Source of the DNA: an uncultured bacterium
GTDB lineage: Bacteria; Verrucomicrobiota; Kiritimatiellia; RFP12; UBA1067
DNA: 6,748 nt
NCBI GenBank assembly: GCA_902773475.1
Contig: CACYEO010000088.1
Location: 1-6,748 of the forward strand
Reading direction: 5' to 3'
Part shown: in pieces, positions 1-6,422 of the stretch
How positions within the stretch are numbered: position 1 is the first letter of the stretch
Layout: each line of letters starts with the position of its first letter
Notes under the pieces: generated by a model
What the model was told of the DNA's origin: nothing
Database searches by the model: none
Seen by the model: only the letters and a program-made list of their open reading frames with translations
Translations under genes and position numbers: made by a program

Positions 1-87
1 ACAACGAGCGCGCGCCAAAGGAAAGTTGTTTCAAACAGTTGTTTCCCATAATCAAAAAGCCAGACGGTGAATTGCGCAGATGCGCCC
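1..87. repeat. Interspersed repeat, copy 1 (direct repeat of 6423-6509)
   Basis: This segment aligns without gaps to 6423-6509, with 77 of 87 bases identical by eye. The differences fall at positions 11, 12, 47, 50, 59, 61, 63, 64, 74 and 76. The similarity stops sharply after GATGCGCCC at 87. The left end is cut by the window edge, so the true unit may be longer. It contains two direct copies of GTTGTTTC. Copy 2 has pairing arms (GGAACAACTG, AAACAAC) to its left that would complete a hairpin; the equivalents here would lie outside the window or at its very edge. The repeat lies just upstream of the dsbD promoter. A long open frame runs through it into dsbD, but that is not evidence that it is translated. 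Its nature (REP-like, MITE-like or relic of a gene) is not settled. Confidence 0.85.
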
Positions 88-124
88 TATGCGCCTGGAC
101 GCCGGCGCCCCGGTTCCGCGAATA

Positions 125-133
125 TGCTATACT
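125..133 (+). promoter_or_regulatory. Extended -10 promoter for the dsbD operon
   Basis: TGCTATACT matches the extended -10 form TGnTATAAT, with TATACT at 128-133. I see no good -35 hexamer at the usual distance, where the bases are GC-rich; extended -10 promoters often do without one. Only seven bases separate the -10 element from the ATG at 141. Transcription would therefore start at or next to the first base of the start codon, giving a leaderless or nearly leaderless mRNA. That fits the absence of a Shine-Dalgarno sequence before 141. The site is inferred from sequence alone. Confidence 0.55.
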
Positions 134-140
134 CGCGGCC

Positions 141-1676
141 ATGAAAATCGCTGATGTTTTTTCGCGCGGGATGCTCTGCTGCGCAGCCGTCTTTTTCGCC
201 TGCGCTTTCGCCTACGGGCCGTCCGGCGGCGACGAGGCCGGGCCGCCCGTGCCGTCAGTGGAACTGAAAACCGTCGCGACGGAAAACGGTTTGATTACGG
301 TCGCGGCGTCTGCGGAATACGATGACGGCAAGACGCATGTGGAGTCGCTTTCCGTTTCGCCGGCCGAGGCTCTCGGCGGCGGACGCTGGCGGGCGGCGGA
401 AGGCGCCGCCCTTGAAGTGACGGTGCAGGGCTGCAGCGACACCGCGTGCTGGGCGCCGCAGACATCGAAATGGGTCTGGGACGCCGCGCACGGAAGATAC
501 GTCGAAGATGGCGGGCGGCAGGCGGAGAAATCCGCGCCGCCGGCGGCGGAAGCGGCCGCGCCGGCGCGGGATGCGGAAGGGACGGAGCGCGCGTTCGAAG
601 TGCGCGGCGCGTCCGGGTACATGGGGGCGGACGAGTTCATCGCATTCCTGCGGAACGAAGAGCATGGCGGAGGGATTCTCGAGACCGCGTCTCTCCCAAT
701 CCTCCTGCTGCTTGTCCTGCTTGGCGGATTCATGATGAATTTGACGCCGTGCATTCTGCCGCTGATACCGGTGAATCTGGCGATAATCGGCGCCGGCGCG
801 CGCGCGATAGGAAAGAACGGCACTACGCGGCGCGACGGCGCGCTGCGGGGCGGCGCGTACGGGCTGGGGATTGCGACAGCGTACGGCGCGATGGGGCTTG
901 CCGCCGCGCTTGGCGGCGTGGCGTTCGGGGCGATACAGTCAAACCCGTGGTTCAACGCCGCGATCGCGCTGGTGTTCGTCCTGCTGGGGCTTTCGCTGCT
1001 TGATCTGTTTTTCATCGATTTCACGCGCTTCGCGTCGCCCGGGCGCGGGCGGGCGGGATCGCTTGCGGCGGCTTTCGCGGCGGGCGCGCTGTCCGCCGTG
1101 CTTGCAGGGGCGTGCGTGGCGCCGGTGCTTGTGGCGGTTCTCGTGATGACGGCCAAAGGCGTCGCGTCCGGCGCGTACGCGGCCGCCGCGCTTCCGTTTC
1201 TGCTTGGCGCGGGCATGGCGCTTCCGTGGCCTTTCATCGGCGCGGGGATGTCGCTGTTGCCGAAGCCCGGCGCGTGGATGGGCGCCGTGAAGAAGATTTT
1301 CGCGCTGTGCGTTTTCGCGTTCGCGGCGTATTACGCATGGATCGCGTACCGCGGCTGGTCGCCTTCGCGCGACGCGGAAAGCGAAACGCCCGGGACGTTC
1401 CCGGCGCGTTTCGTGAAAGCCGCGGAGGAAGGCAGGCCGCTTTTCGTGGACTGCTGGGCTACGTGGTGCAAGAATTGCGCCGCGATGGACAAAGTCCTGG
1501 AAGACCCGCGCGTGAAAGAAGAATTGGAGAATTTCGCCGTAGTGAAGCTGCAGGCGGAAGACATCGGCGAACTCGCGCGGATTCCCGGTTTCGAAGACGT
1601 GCGCGGGCTTCCGGCGTTCAGGATTTTCACTTTCCCCGGGGCGAAGGCGGGCGGCGCGGAAGGCGGCGCGCGGTGA
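141..1676 (+). CDS. dsbD: Thiol:disulfide interchange protein DsbD
   Basis: Inner-membrane protein of 511 residues that moves electrons from cytoplasmic thioredoxin to periplasmic thiol proteins. In order: a hydrophobic signal segment (about 10-25); a periplasmic alpha-like domain with a cysteine pair C98/C103 (GCSDTAC), comparable to C103/C109 of E. coli; an Ala/Pro-rich linker (about 125-150); a multi-pass membrane domain (about 185-403) with NLTPCILPLIP (C204) and AGACVAPV (C325), the expected intramembrane pair; and a thioredoxin-like C-terminal domain with WCKNC (C443, C446) and a probable cis-proline at 491 (GLP). E. coli DsbD is about 565 residues, so this one is slightly short; the cysteine loop in the alpha domain is also one residue shorter. 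An upstream in-frame ATG at 39 would add 34 residues encoded partly by the repeat and would bury the signal peptide, so I prefer ATG 141. The tail overlaps the murD start. A CcdA/DipZ-type relative is the alternative name. Confidence 0.92.
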   Translation: MKIADVFSRGMLCCAAVFFACAFAYGPSGGDEAGPPVPSVELKTVATENGLITVAASAEYDDGKTHVESLSVSPAEALGGGRWRAAEGAALEVTVQGCSDTACWAPQTSKWVWDAAHGRYVEDGGRQAEKSAPPAAEAAAPARDAEGTERAFEVRGASGYMGADEFIAFLRNEEHGGGILETASLPILLLLVLLGGFMMNLTPCILPLIPVNLAIIGAGARAIGKNGTTRRDGALRGGAYGLGIATAYGAMGLAAALGGVAFGAIQSNPWFNAAIALVFVLLGLSLLDLFFIDFTRFASPGRGRAGSLAAAFAAGALSAVLAGACVAPVLVAVLVMTAKGVASGAYAAAALPFLLGAGMALPWPFIGAGMSLLPKPGAWMGAVKKIFALCVFAFAAYYAWIAYRGWSPSRDAESETPGTFPARFVKAAEEGRPLFVDCWATWCKNCAAMDKVLEDPRVKEELENFAVVKLQAEDIGELARIPGFEDVRGLPAFRIFTFPGAKAGGAEGGAR

Positions 1677-2944
1677 ACGTCCTCGTGCTGGGAGCCGGGC
1701 GGTCCGGGAAGGCCGCGGAAAAACTTCTTGCGCGCACGGGGTGCGACAGTGTCGTCCTCGACGGCGACATGCCGCTGCCGGAAGGACGGTGGGCGTTCGC
1801 CGTGGCGTCGCCGGGCATTCCGGCGGACCATCCGTGGATCGCGGAATGCGAACGCAGGAACATACCCGTGTCGAGCGAGCTTGAGCTGGGCGCCGCGCAT
1901 TTCCGCGGCAGGATGCTGGCCGTCACGGGGTCGAAAGGCAAGTCGAGCGTCGTCAAGCTTGTCGCGGACACTCTGAATCTTGCCGGGCGCGGCGCGGTCG
2001 CCTGCGGCAATTACGGCAAGCCGCTATGCGAAGTCGTCACGGACGGCGGCGCGACGGAGTGGGCGGTGGCGGAAGTGAGTTCGTTCCAGATGGAGCAGAC
2101 GCGCATCTTCCGTCCGGAAGCCGCCGCGATGCTGAATTTGCAGGCGGACCATCTGGACCGCCACGGCGACATGTTCACCTACATGACGCTGAAGCTTGCG
2201 CTTCTGCGCGGCATGGACGGAGGGCTTGCGCTGCTGCCCGCGGATTTTCCGGTGCGCGACGGAATCGGGCGGAAGACGCGGCTTGAAACGTTCGGGCCGG
2301 CGGACGGGCCTGCGCGCGCGGACTGGCGCTGGTCGCCGGGGATTGTCGAAGGGCCCGGCGGATTCCGCGCGACAGTCGCCGGATCGTATTTCGACAACGC
2401 CGTCACCGGGCCGCACGCGGCGGCCGCGTGCGCGCTGATGCGCGCGGCTGGTCTGGGCGCGGAAGAAATTTCCGCCGGGTTCGCGGCCTTCGTCCCGCTT
2501 CCGCACCGCATGGAGAAGGTTGCGGAACGCGGCGGAATCGTGTACATAGACGATTCCAAAGCCACTTCGCTCGCCGCGCTGGCGGCCGGCGTGGCGGCCG
2601 CGGGGCGTCCCGTGCGCCTGATAGCCGGGGGGCTTCCGAAAGGCGACGATCCAGATTCTGTCAAAGTTGTGTTGCATTCACACGCCAAAAAAGTGTATCT
2701 TATAGGGCGTTGCGCGGAAAAGTTTGCAGACGCATGGAGAGACGCGGTGTCCGTAGAGACATGCGGCGACCTCGAAACGGCGTTTGCGGCCGCTTCGCGC
2801 GACGCAGATCCCGGAGATGCCGTACTGCTTTCTCCGGGGTGCGCCAGTTTCGACCAGTACAAAAGCTACGGCGAGCGCGGCGATGCGTTCAAGGCTCTGG
2901 CAAGGGCTTTGGGCGGCGCGGCGGGAACCTGCAAACAAGGATGA
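1673..2944 (+). CDS. murD: UDP-N-acetylmuramoylalanine--D-glutamate ligase MurD
   Basis: Cytoplasmic Mur ligase of 423 residues that joins D-glutamate to UDP-MurNAc-L-Ala using ATP. Visible motifs: N-terminal nucleotide fold GAGRSG (7-12); ASPGIP (45-50); SELELG (68-73); P-loop TGSKGKSS (85-92); GNYGKPL (112-118); EVSSFQME (134-141); DHLDRH (159-164); K174 at the site of the carbamylated lysine; LPHRME (276-281); DDSKATS (293-299); AGGLPKGDD (318-326); LSPGCASFDQY (386-396). Length is close to the usual 430-450. The start is GTG at 1673, overlapping the dsbD TGA as GTGA, with GGAAGG at 1658-1663 as ribosome site; this implies translational coupling. An open frame continues upstream inside dsbD but matches nothing. 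Odd point: the usual HNxxN ATP-site motif reads GPHAAAACA here (246-254), so both asparagines are missing. The chromosomal order with a LysM gene and ftsW supports the assignment. Confidence 0.97.
   Translation: MNVLVLGAGRSGKAAEKLLARTGCDSVVLDGDMPLPEGRWAFAVASPGIPADHPWIAECERRNIPVSSELELGAAHFRGRMLAVTGSKGKSSVVKLVADTLNLAGRGAVACGNYGKPLCEVVTDGGATEWAVAEVSSFQMEQTRIFRPEAAAMLNLQADHLDRHGDMFTYMTLKLALLRGMDGGLALLPADFPVRDGIGRKTRLETFGPADGPARADWRWSPGIVEGPGGFRATVAGSYFDNAVTGPHAAAACALMRAAGLGAEEISAGFAAFVPLPHRMEKVAERGGIVYIDDSKATSLAALAAGVAAAGRPVRLIAGGLPKGDDPDSVKVVLHSHAKKVYLIGRCAEKFADAWRDAVSVETCGDLETAFAAASRDADPGDAVLLSPGCASFDQYKSYGERGDAFKALARALGGAAGTCKQG
2937..2941 (+). promoter_or_regulatory. Ribosome binding site deciding the LysM protein start
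   Basis: AAGGA lies seven bases before ATG 2949 and straddles the murD stop codon (TGA at 2942-2944). It selects ATG 2949, which opens a lipoprotein signal peptide, over in-frame ATGs further upstream inside murD. Confidence 0.8.
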
Positions 2945-2948
2945 GACA

Positions 2949-4007
2949 ATGAAGAAAATAGGAATGCCCATCGGCATAGCAACGGCAGTGCTCTGCGCCG
3001 CCCTCCAAGGCTGCAAAGACCCCGCAAAAGTCCCGGCCTCGAACGGCCCCGCCCCTACTGCGATTCCCGCCGACGGCGGGACGATCGCGCCGGTCCCCGT
3101 CGAACCCGATCCGTTCAACATCGACGAGCCGGTCGCGGTCAAGCCGGTCAAGCCCGTCAAGCCGGTGAAACCGGTCAAGCCCGCCCCGGCGGTCAAACCC
3201 GTCAAGCCCGCCGCCGCGCCCGCGGTCAAGCCGGTGGCTCCGCTTGCGTCCGCGCCTGCGGCGACGACGTATGTCGTGAAGAAAGGCGACATGCTTTCGA
3301 AGATCGCCAAAGCGAACAAGTGCAGGTTGGAGGATATCGTCTCCGCCAATCCCGGAATCCGCCCCGACCATATCGTTCCCGGACAGAAGATCGTCATTCC
3401 GGCGGCGTCCGCCGCGCCGGCGAAAGCCGCGCCCGCGCCTGCGGCCAAGCCCGCCGCCGCACCCGCCGCCAAGCCCGCCGCTCCCGCGGCCGGCGCCGGC
3501 GAGTATGTCGTGAAGGAAGGCGACGCGCTTTCGAAGATCGCCAAGGCGAACGGCACCACAGTTGGCAAGATCCGCGAGTTGAACGGTCTTCAGGGCGACA
3601 TGATCCGCGTTGGACAGAAGCTCAAGCTACCCGCGGCGGGAGCGGCCGCCGCCGCGCCTGCGCCCGCCGCAGCCGCGGCGAAACCGCAGGACAAGAATCA
3701 GGCTGCGGCCAAGCCCGCCGAGAAGCCCAAGAAGACCGAAAAACCGGCGCCCGCGGATGCCAAGCCCGCAGAACAGCCGGCCTCCAAGGTCGACAGCGTC
3801 GCCGCCACGGTCGTTGAACCGCCGGCGGACGAAGGCCAGTACAAGCTGTACACCGTTCTCGACGGAGAAGACGTGTTCGGCGTTGCGGTGAAGTTCGGCG
3901 TGACGACTGCGGCCATCCGCAGCCTCAACAATCTCCAGGACAACACCAGCCTTCGCGCCGGCCAGGTGCTGAAACTTCCGCCGGACGCCGAAGCCCCCGG
4001 CAACTGA
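2949..4007 (+). CDS. Triple-LysM peptidoglycan-binding lipoprotein
   Basis: Predicted envelope lipoprotein of 352 residues that should bind the sugar backbone of peptidoglycan. It has a positively charged start (MKK), a hydrophobic stretch, and a lipobox-like LQGC with C22 as the lipidation site; glutamine at -2 is atypical. A KPV-rich spacer (about 64-97) leads to three LysM domains: 107-151 (from TTYVVKKGDMLSKIAK), 185-228 (from GEYVVKEGDALSKIAK) and 299-344 (from YKLYTVLDGEDVF). The first two are close relatives; the third is more diverged. The linkers are rich in Ala, Pro and Lys. There is no peptidase, amidase or other catalytic domain. Its place between murD and ftsW is that of nlpD in Chlamydia, which carries LysM plus an M23-type peptidase region; this protein would be a binding-only counterpart. 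It starts four bases after murD, so it is probably cotranscribed. A role in division or in linking membrane and wall is inferred, not shown. Confidence 0.93.
   Translation: MKKIGMPIGIATAVLCAALQGCKDPAKVPASNGPAPTAIPADGGTIAPVPVEPDPFNIDEPVAVKPVKPVKPVKPVKPAPAVKPVKPAAAPAVKPVAPLASAPAATTYVVKKGDMLSKIAKANKCRLEDIVSANPGIRPDHIVPGQKIVIPAASAAPAKAAPAPAAKPAAAPAAKPAAPAAGAGEYVVKEGDALSKIAKANGTTVGKIRELNGLQGDMIRVGQKLKLPAAGAAAAAPAPAAAAAKPQDKNQAAAKPAEKPKKTEKPAPADAKPAEQPASKVDSVAATVVEPPADEGQYKLYTVLDGEDVFGVAVKFGVTTAAIRSLNNLQDNTSLRAGQVLKLPPDAEAPGN
3138..3239 (+). repeat. Coding minisatellite of Lys-Pro-Val codons
   Basis: Inside the LysM gene, a nine-base unit of the form AAGCCSGTC is repeated four times in tandem from 3141 to 3176. 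Degenerate copies follow to about 3239, encoding KPV, KPA and AVKPV. It makes an extended, basic, proline-rich spacer between the lipid anchor and LysM 1. Third-base differences (CCG/CCC, GTC/GTG, AAG/AAA) show the copies are not all recent. Confidence 0.85.
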
Positions 4008-4028
4008 TGCCGGGACCGGTTCCGAGGC

Positions 4029-4081
4029 GAAGTCCGGCGATTGGCGCGCACATGCGTTGCGCGGCGTTTTCGCCGGACTTC
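4029..4081 (+). other. Strong intergenic hairpin before ftsW
   Basis: Perfect 12-base inverted arms GAAGTCCGGCGA (4029-4040) and TCGCCGGACTTC (4070-4081) enclose a 29-base loop. Within the loop CGCGCA (4045-4050) pairs with TGCGCG (4058-4063), stacking a second stem on the first. It occupies most of the 91-base gap between the LysM gene and ftsW and ends nine bases before the ftsW ribosome site. The following TCTCTTT is not a clean U-tract, so a full intrinsic terminator is unlikely. Attenuation, mRNA processing or 3'-end protection of the upstream message are possible readings. Confidence 0.75.
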
Positions 4082-4089
4082 TCTCTTTC

Positions 4090-4094
4090 AAGGA
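4090..4094 (+). promoter_or_regulatory. Ribosome binding site deciding the ftsW start
   Basis: AAGGA lies four bases before ATG 4099, which is tight but usable. It favours ATG 4099 over an in-frame TTG at 4057; the TTG lies within the loop region of the 4029-4081 hairpin and would add 14 residues unlike the FtsW family. Confidence 0.65.
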
Positions 4095-4098
4095 CAGG

Positions 4099-5301
4099 AT
4101 GAAAGCCGCCCTCACCGTTCTGCTGAATTCCACCGTGCTCCTGACGGGGTTCGGGCTTGTCGCGCTTGCAGGCGCGGGCGGGGCGCGTTCGCTTTGGGAG
4201 ACGCGCAACGCGCCGGGCGGCCCCACTCCGTACTATTTTCTTTACAAGCAGCTCGTATGGCTGGGCATATCGCTGGTCCTGGGCCTGATGGCGGCGTTTG
4301 CCGACTACCACCGCCTGAAAACGAAAAAATGGCTGATGCCGGCGATCTTCGGGGCGGTCGCGTTCCTGCTTGCGCTTACCGTGCTGCCGCGCCTGCACAC
4401 GTCGCTGGAAGCCCCGCTCAGATTCCTCACCCGCAGCATAAAAGGCTCCTACCGGTGGCTTGACTTCAAAGTCATCCGTCTGCAGCCCGGGGAACTTTCG
4501 AAACTCGCGATCGTGGCGAGCCTCGCCGTGTGGCTCGACAAGATAGGCGGACGCGTGCAGTCGCTGATGAAAGGCGTGATATGTCCGGCGGGGATGCTCG
4601 TGGCGTTCGCGGCGCTTCTCGTGGCCGAGCCGGACTACGGCTCGACGATGGTGGTGTGCGTTCTCGGCTTCGTGCTCATGCTGTACAGCGGGGTCAAGCT
4701 TTTCCACGTGGCGGGGCTGGGCGTGGCGATGGTCGCCCCGATTTCCGCCCTGATCGCGCTGAACGACAACCGCCGCCAGCGGCTTCTGGCATGGCTCGCG
4801 GGAAACGAGAGCGGAGACGCCGGATCGAAGTCCCAGTCCGTGTACCAGCTAAAGCAGGCGACGCGCGCGATAAGCAACGGCGGCGTATCGGGCCTGGGCT
4901 ACGGAGAGTCGATGCAGCAGTATCTGTACCTCCCCGAGGCGCACACCGACTTCATATTCGCCATCGGCGCGGAAGAATGGGGATTGTGGTTTTCGGCCGG
5001 GACGGTGGTTCTTTTCACCGCGTGGTTCTGCGCGGGGATCTATGTGGCCACGCACGCGTCGGACAGGCTGGGGCGGCTTCTCGCGTTCGGCATGGCGTAT
5101 CTTGTGGGGTTCCAGGCCGTATTCAACATTTCGGTCGTCTGCGGCACCGTTCCCACCAAGGGGCTCGCCCTGCCGTTCATGAGCTACGGCGGCACGAACC
5201 TGATGACCGCGTTCATCGCGACGGGCGTGATATTCGGCGTGGGCTGGCGCACGATGCGCGAAGGCCGCGTTCCGGGCGCATCGACGATAATGAGAATCTG
5301 A
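4099..5301 (+). CDS. ftsW: SEDS peptidoglycan glycosyltransferase FtsW
   Basis: Polytopic inner-membrane protein of 400 residues in the FtsW/RodA/SpoVE (SEDS) family, which polymerises lipid II with a partner class B penicillin-binding protein. About ten hydrophobic segments are visible. Family motifs: KGSYRWLDF (115-123); LQPGELSKL (128-136, usually QPSE); EPDYGST (177-183); the extracytoplasmic loop SNGGVSGLGYGES (259-271); YLPEAHTDFIFA (277-288) with the conserved Asp D284, taken as catalytic in SEDS enzymes; EEWG (292-295); and GTVPTKGLALPFMSYGGTN (349-367). The region at about 98-115 between membrane segments looks slightly extended. FtsW rather than RodA is favoured by its neighbours murD and the LysM gene, as in the Chlamydia order. 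The glycosyltransferase gene follows after ten bases, so the two are very likely cotranscribed. Confidence 0.96.
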   Translation: MKAALTVLLNSTVLLTGFGLVALAGAGGARSLWETRNAPGGPTPYYFLYKQLVWLGISLVLGLMAAFADYHRLKTKKWLMPAIFGAVAFLLALTVLPRLHTSLEAPLRFLTRSIKGSYRWLDFKVIRLQPGELSKLAIVASLAVWLDKIGGRVQSLMKGVICPAGMLVAFAALLVAEPDYGSTMVVCVLGFVLMLYSGVKLFHVAGLGVAMVAPISALIALNDNRRQRLLAWLAGNESGDAGSKSQSVYQLKQATRAISNGGVSGLGYGESMQQYLYLPEAHTDFIFAIGAEEWGLWFSAGTVVLFTAWFCAGIYVATHASDRLGRLLAFGMAYLVGFQAVFNISVVCGTVPTKGLALPFMSYGGTNLMTAFIATGVIFGVGWRTMREGRVPGASTIMRI

Positions 5302-5306
5302 GGAGG
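5301..5306 (+). promoter_or_regulatory. Ribosome binding site deciding the GTG start of the glycosyltransferase
   Basis: AGGAGG is a near-perfect Shine-Dalgarno sequence five bases before GTG 5312. Its first base is the last base of the ftsW stop codon. It fixes the non-ATG start and suggests coupled translation. Confidence 0.85.
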
Positions 5307-5311
5307 CCGCC

Positions 5312-6340
5312 GTGCGCATACTTTTAGTGGACAATCTGATGATCCGGCGCTGGGGCAATCTCCGCATGGGCCCGGGGCGCAAGCTCGCCTGCGGCGCGGT
5401 GCGCAACGACTGGCGCATCTGCGAGTTCTCCGACCGCGACATGGCGCGCCTGCTGGCGCCGGCCGGCATCCGCGCGATAGGCGGCATGATCGCAAACCGC
5501 AAACTCGTCAAGACCGCGAAGAACTTCCGTCCGGACGCCGTGATCCTGGGGCATTGCGACTACATAACGAACGAGACGCTTTCCGAAATCCGCAAGGCGC
5601 TGCCGGGCGCGAAGATCGCGCATTTCAACGTCGATCCGCTCTGGCAGGAGTCCACCGCCGCGCAGATGGAGCGCCGCATGGAATCGTGCGACGCGCTTTT
5701 CGCGACGACGGCCGGTCCCGTCCTGCGGAAATGGAAGACCGCGCGCAACGCCGTCGCCTTCATGCCGAACCCCTCCGACACTTCGATGGAGTGCGAAGAC
5801 AATTCGCTCAAGAAATCGTTCGCGCGCGACGTCTTTTTCGCGGGCAACCCGCGTCCGTCCGACCCGCGCATGGCGCTTGTCCGCGAACTGCGGGAAAGGC
5901 TGGCCGGCAGATGCCGGTTCGACGTGTTCGCGATGGAAGGCGCGCCGCAGATATGGGGCGCGGAATACGAACGGGTCCTGGCCACCACGAAAATGGCGCC
6001 GAACATCAACCGCCGCGAAGGCGACAAGTGGTATTCGAGCGACCGCATGGCGCATTTGATGGGCTACGGCATACTGACTTTCATATCGGACAAGGGGTCG
6101 TACCAGGATTTCTTCGCGCCGGACCGCGAGGCGGTCTACTATTCGTCGGCGGAGGAGCTGGCGGACAAGATTCTTTTCTACATGGACCGCGATCCGTCGC
6201 GCGCCGCGGTTGCGCACGCGGGGCGCGAAAAATACCATGCGATTTTCGGCGGGGCCGACGTTTTGCGGTTCATGGTGGAAACCATGTTCGGCGACGAGTA
6301 TTCGCGTCCCTATCCCTGGCGTTCGGAAGTCTACCGCTGA
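5312..6340 (+). CDS. CgeB-like GT-B family glycosyltransferase
   Basis: Predicted cytoplasmic glycosyltransferase of 342 residues, without signal peptide or membrane segment. The N-terminal half starts with a beta-strand MRILLVDN and contains FRPDAVILGHCDYIT (72-86), as in the acceptor half of GT-B enzymes. The C-terminal half resembles the Glyco_trans_1_2/CgeB family: VFFAGNPRPSDPR (174-186); PNINRREGDKWYSSDR (230-245); HLMGYGILTFIS (248-259); FFAPDREAVYYSSAEELADKI (267-287 in pieces); and an ending like the family's HAGREKY (302-308). The nucleotide-sugar donor and the acceptor cannot be read. It sits where murG follows ftsW in Chlamydia, but I see no MurG glycine-rich signatures (GGTGGH, GGSxGA), so it should not be called MurG. 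A lipopolysaccharide, capsule or protein glycan role is equally possible. The GTG start is supported by AGGAGG. Confidence 0.8.
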   Translation: MRILLVDNLMIRRWGNLRMGPGRKLACGAVRNDWRICEFSDRDMARLLAPAGIRAIGGMIANRKLVKTAKNFRPDAVILGHCDYITNETLSEIRKALPGAKIAHFNVDPLWQESTAAQMERRMESCDALFATTAGPVLRKWKTARNAVAFMPNPSDTSMECEDNSLKKSFARDVFFAGNPRPSDPRMALVRELRERLAGRCRFDVFAMEGAPQIWGAEYERVLATTKMAPNINRREGDKWYSSDRMAHLMGYGILTFISDKGSYQDFFAPDREAVYYSSAEELADKILFYMDRDPSRAAVAHAGREKYHAIFGGADVLRFMVETMFGDEYSRPYPWRSEVYR

Positions 6341-6422
6341 GATTTTCCGGTTTTCGACGGGCGCATCTGTGTTTTTCACCCTGCCGGTTTGAGATTGGAA
6401 ACAACCGGAACAACTGGAAAAA
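6341..6422. other. Noncoding spacer after the operon, with GGAA-CAAC iterations
   Basis: No gene is seen here and I find no clean intrinsic terminator after the glycosyltransferase. CCGG at 6347-6350 and 6384-6387 could close a weak stem but no U-tract is placed to use it. From 6397 three short related units run in series (GGAAACAAC, GGAACAAC, and GGAAAAAACAAC, the last running into the repeat at 6427). They are complementary to the GTTGTTTC motifs in the repeat. The base composition is clearly richer in A+T than the genes. Confidence 0.6.

Noticed and set aside
74..85. Small inverted repeat GCGCA-GA-TGCGC in repeat copy 1
   Set aside because: Not kept in copy 2, where the left arm reads ACACA, so it is unlikely to be functional.
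39..140. Upstream ATG at 39 as the dsbD start
   Set aside because: It lies in the interspersed repeat, would add 34 residues unlike the family, and would bury the signal peptide that begins at ATG 141.
212..1237. Long minus-strand open frame opposite dsbD
   Set aside because: It is a low-complexity Ala/Ser/Pro/Arg shadow typical of GC-rich DNA, lying wholly opposite a well-supported gene.
2668..2682. CRP-like palindrome TGTG-n-CACA inside murD
   Set aside because: Spacing is one base short of the consensus and it lies within coding sequence.
5324..6379. Minus-strand open frame of 351 codons opposite the glycosyltransferase
   Set aside because: It is rich in Arg, His and Ala without recognisable motifs; the + strand frame has clear family motifs and a strong ribosome site.
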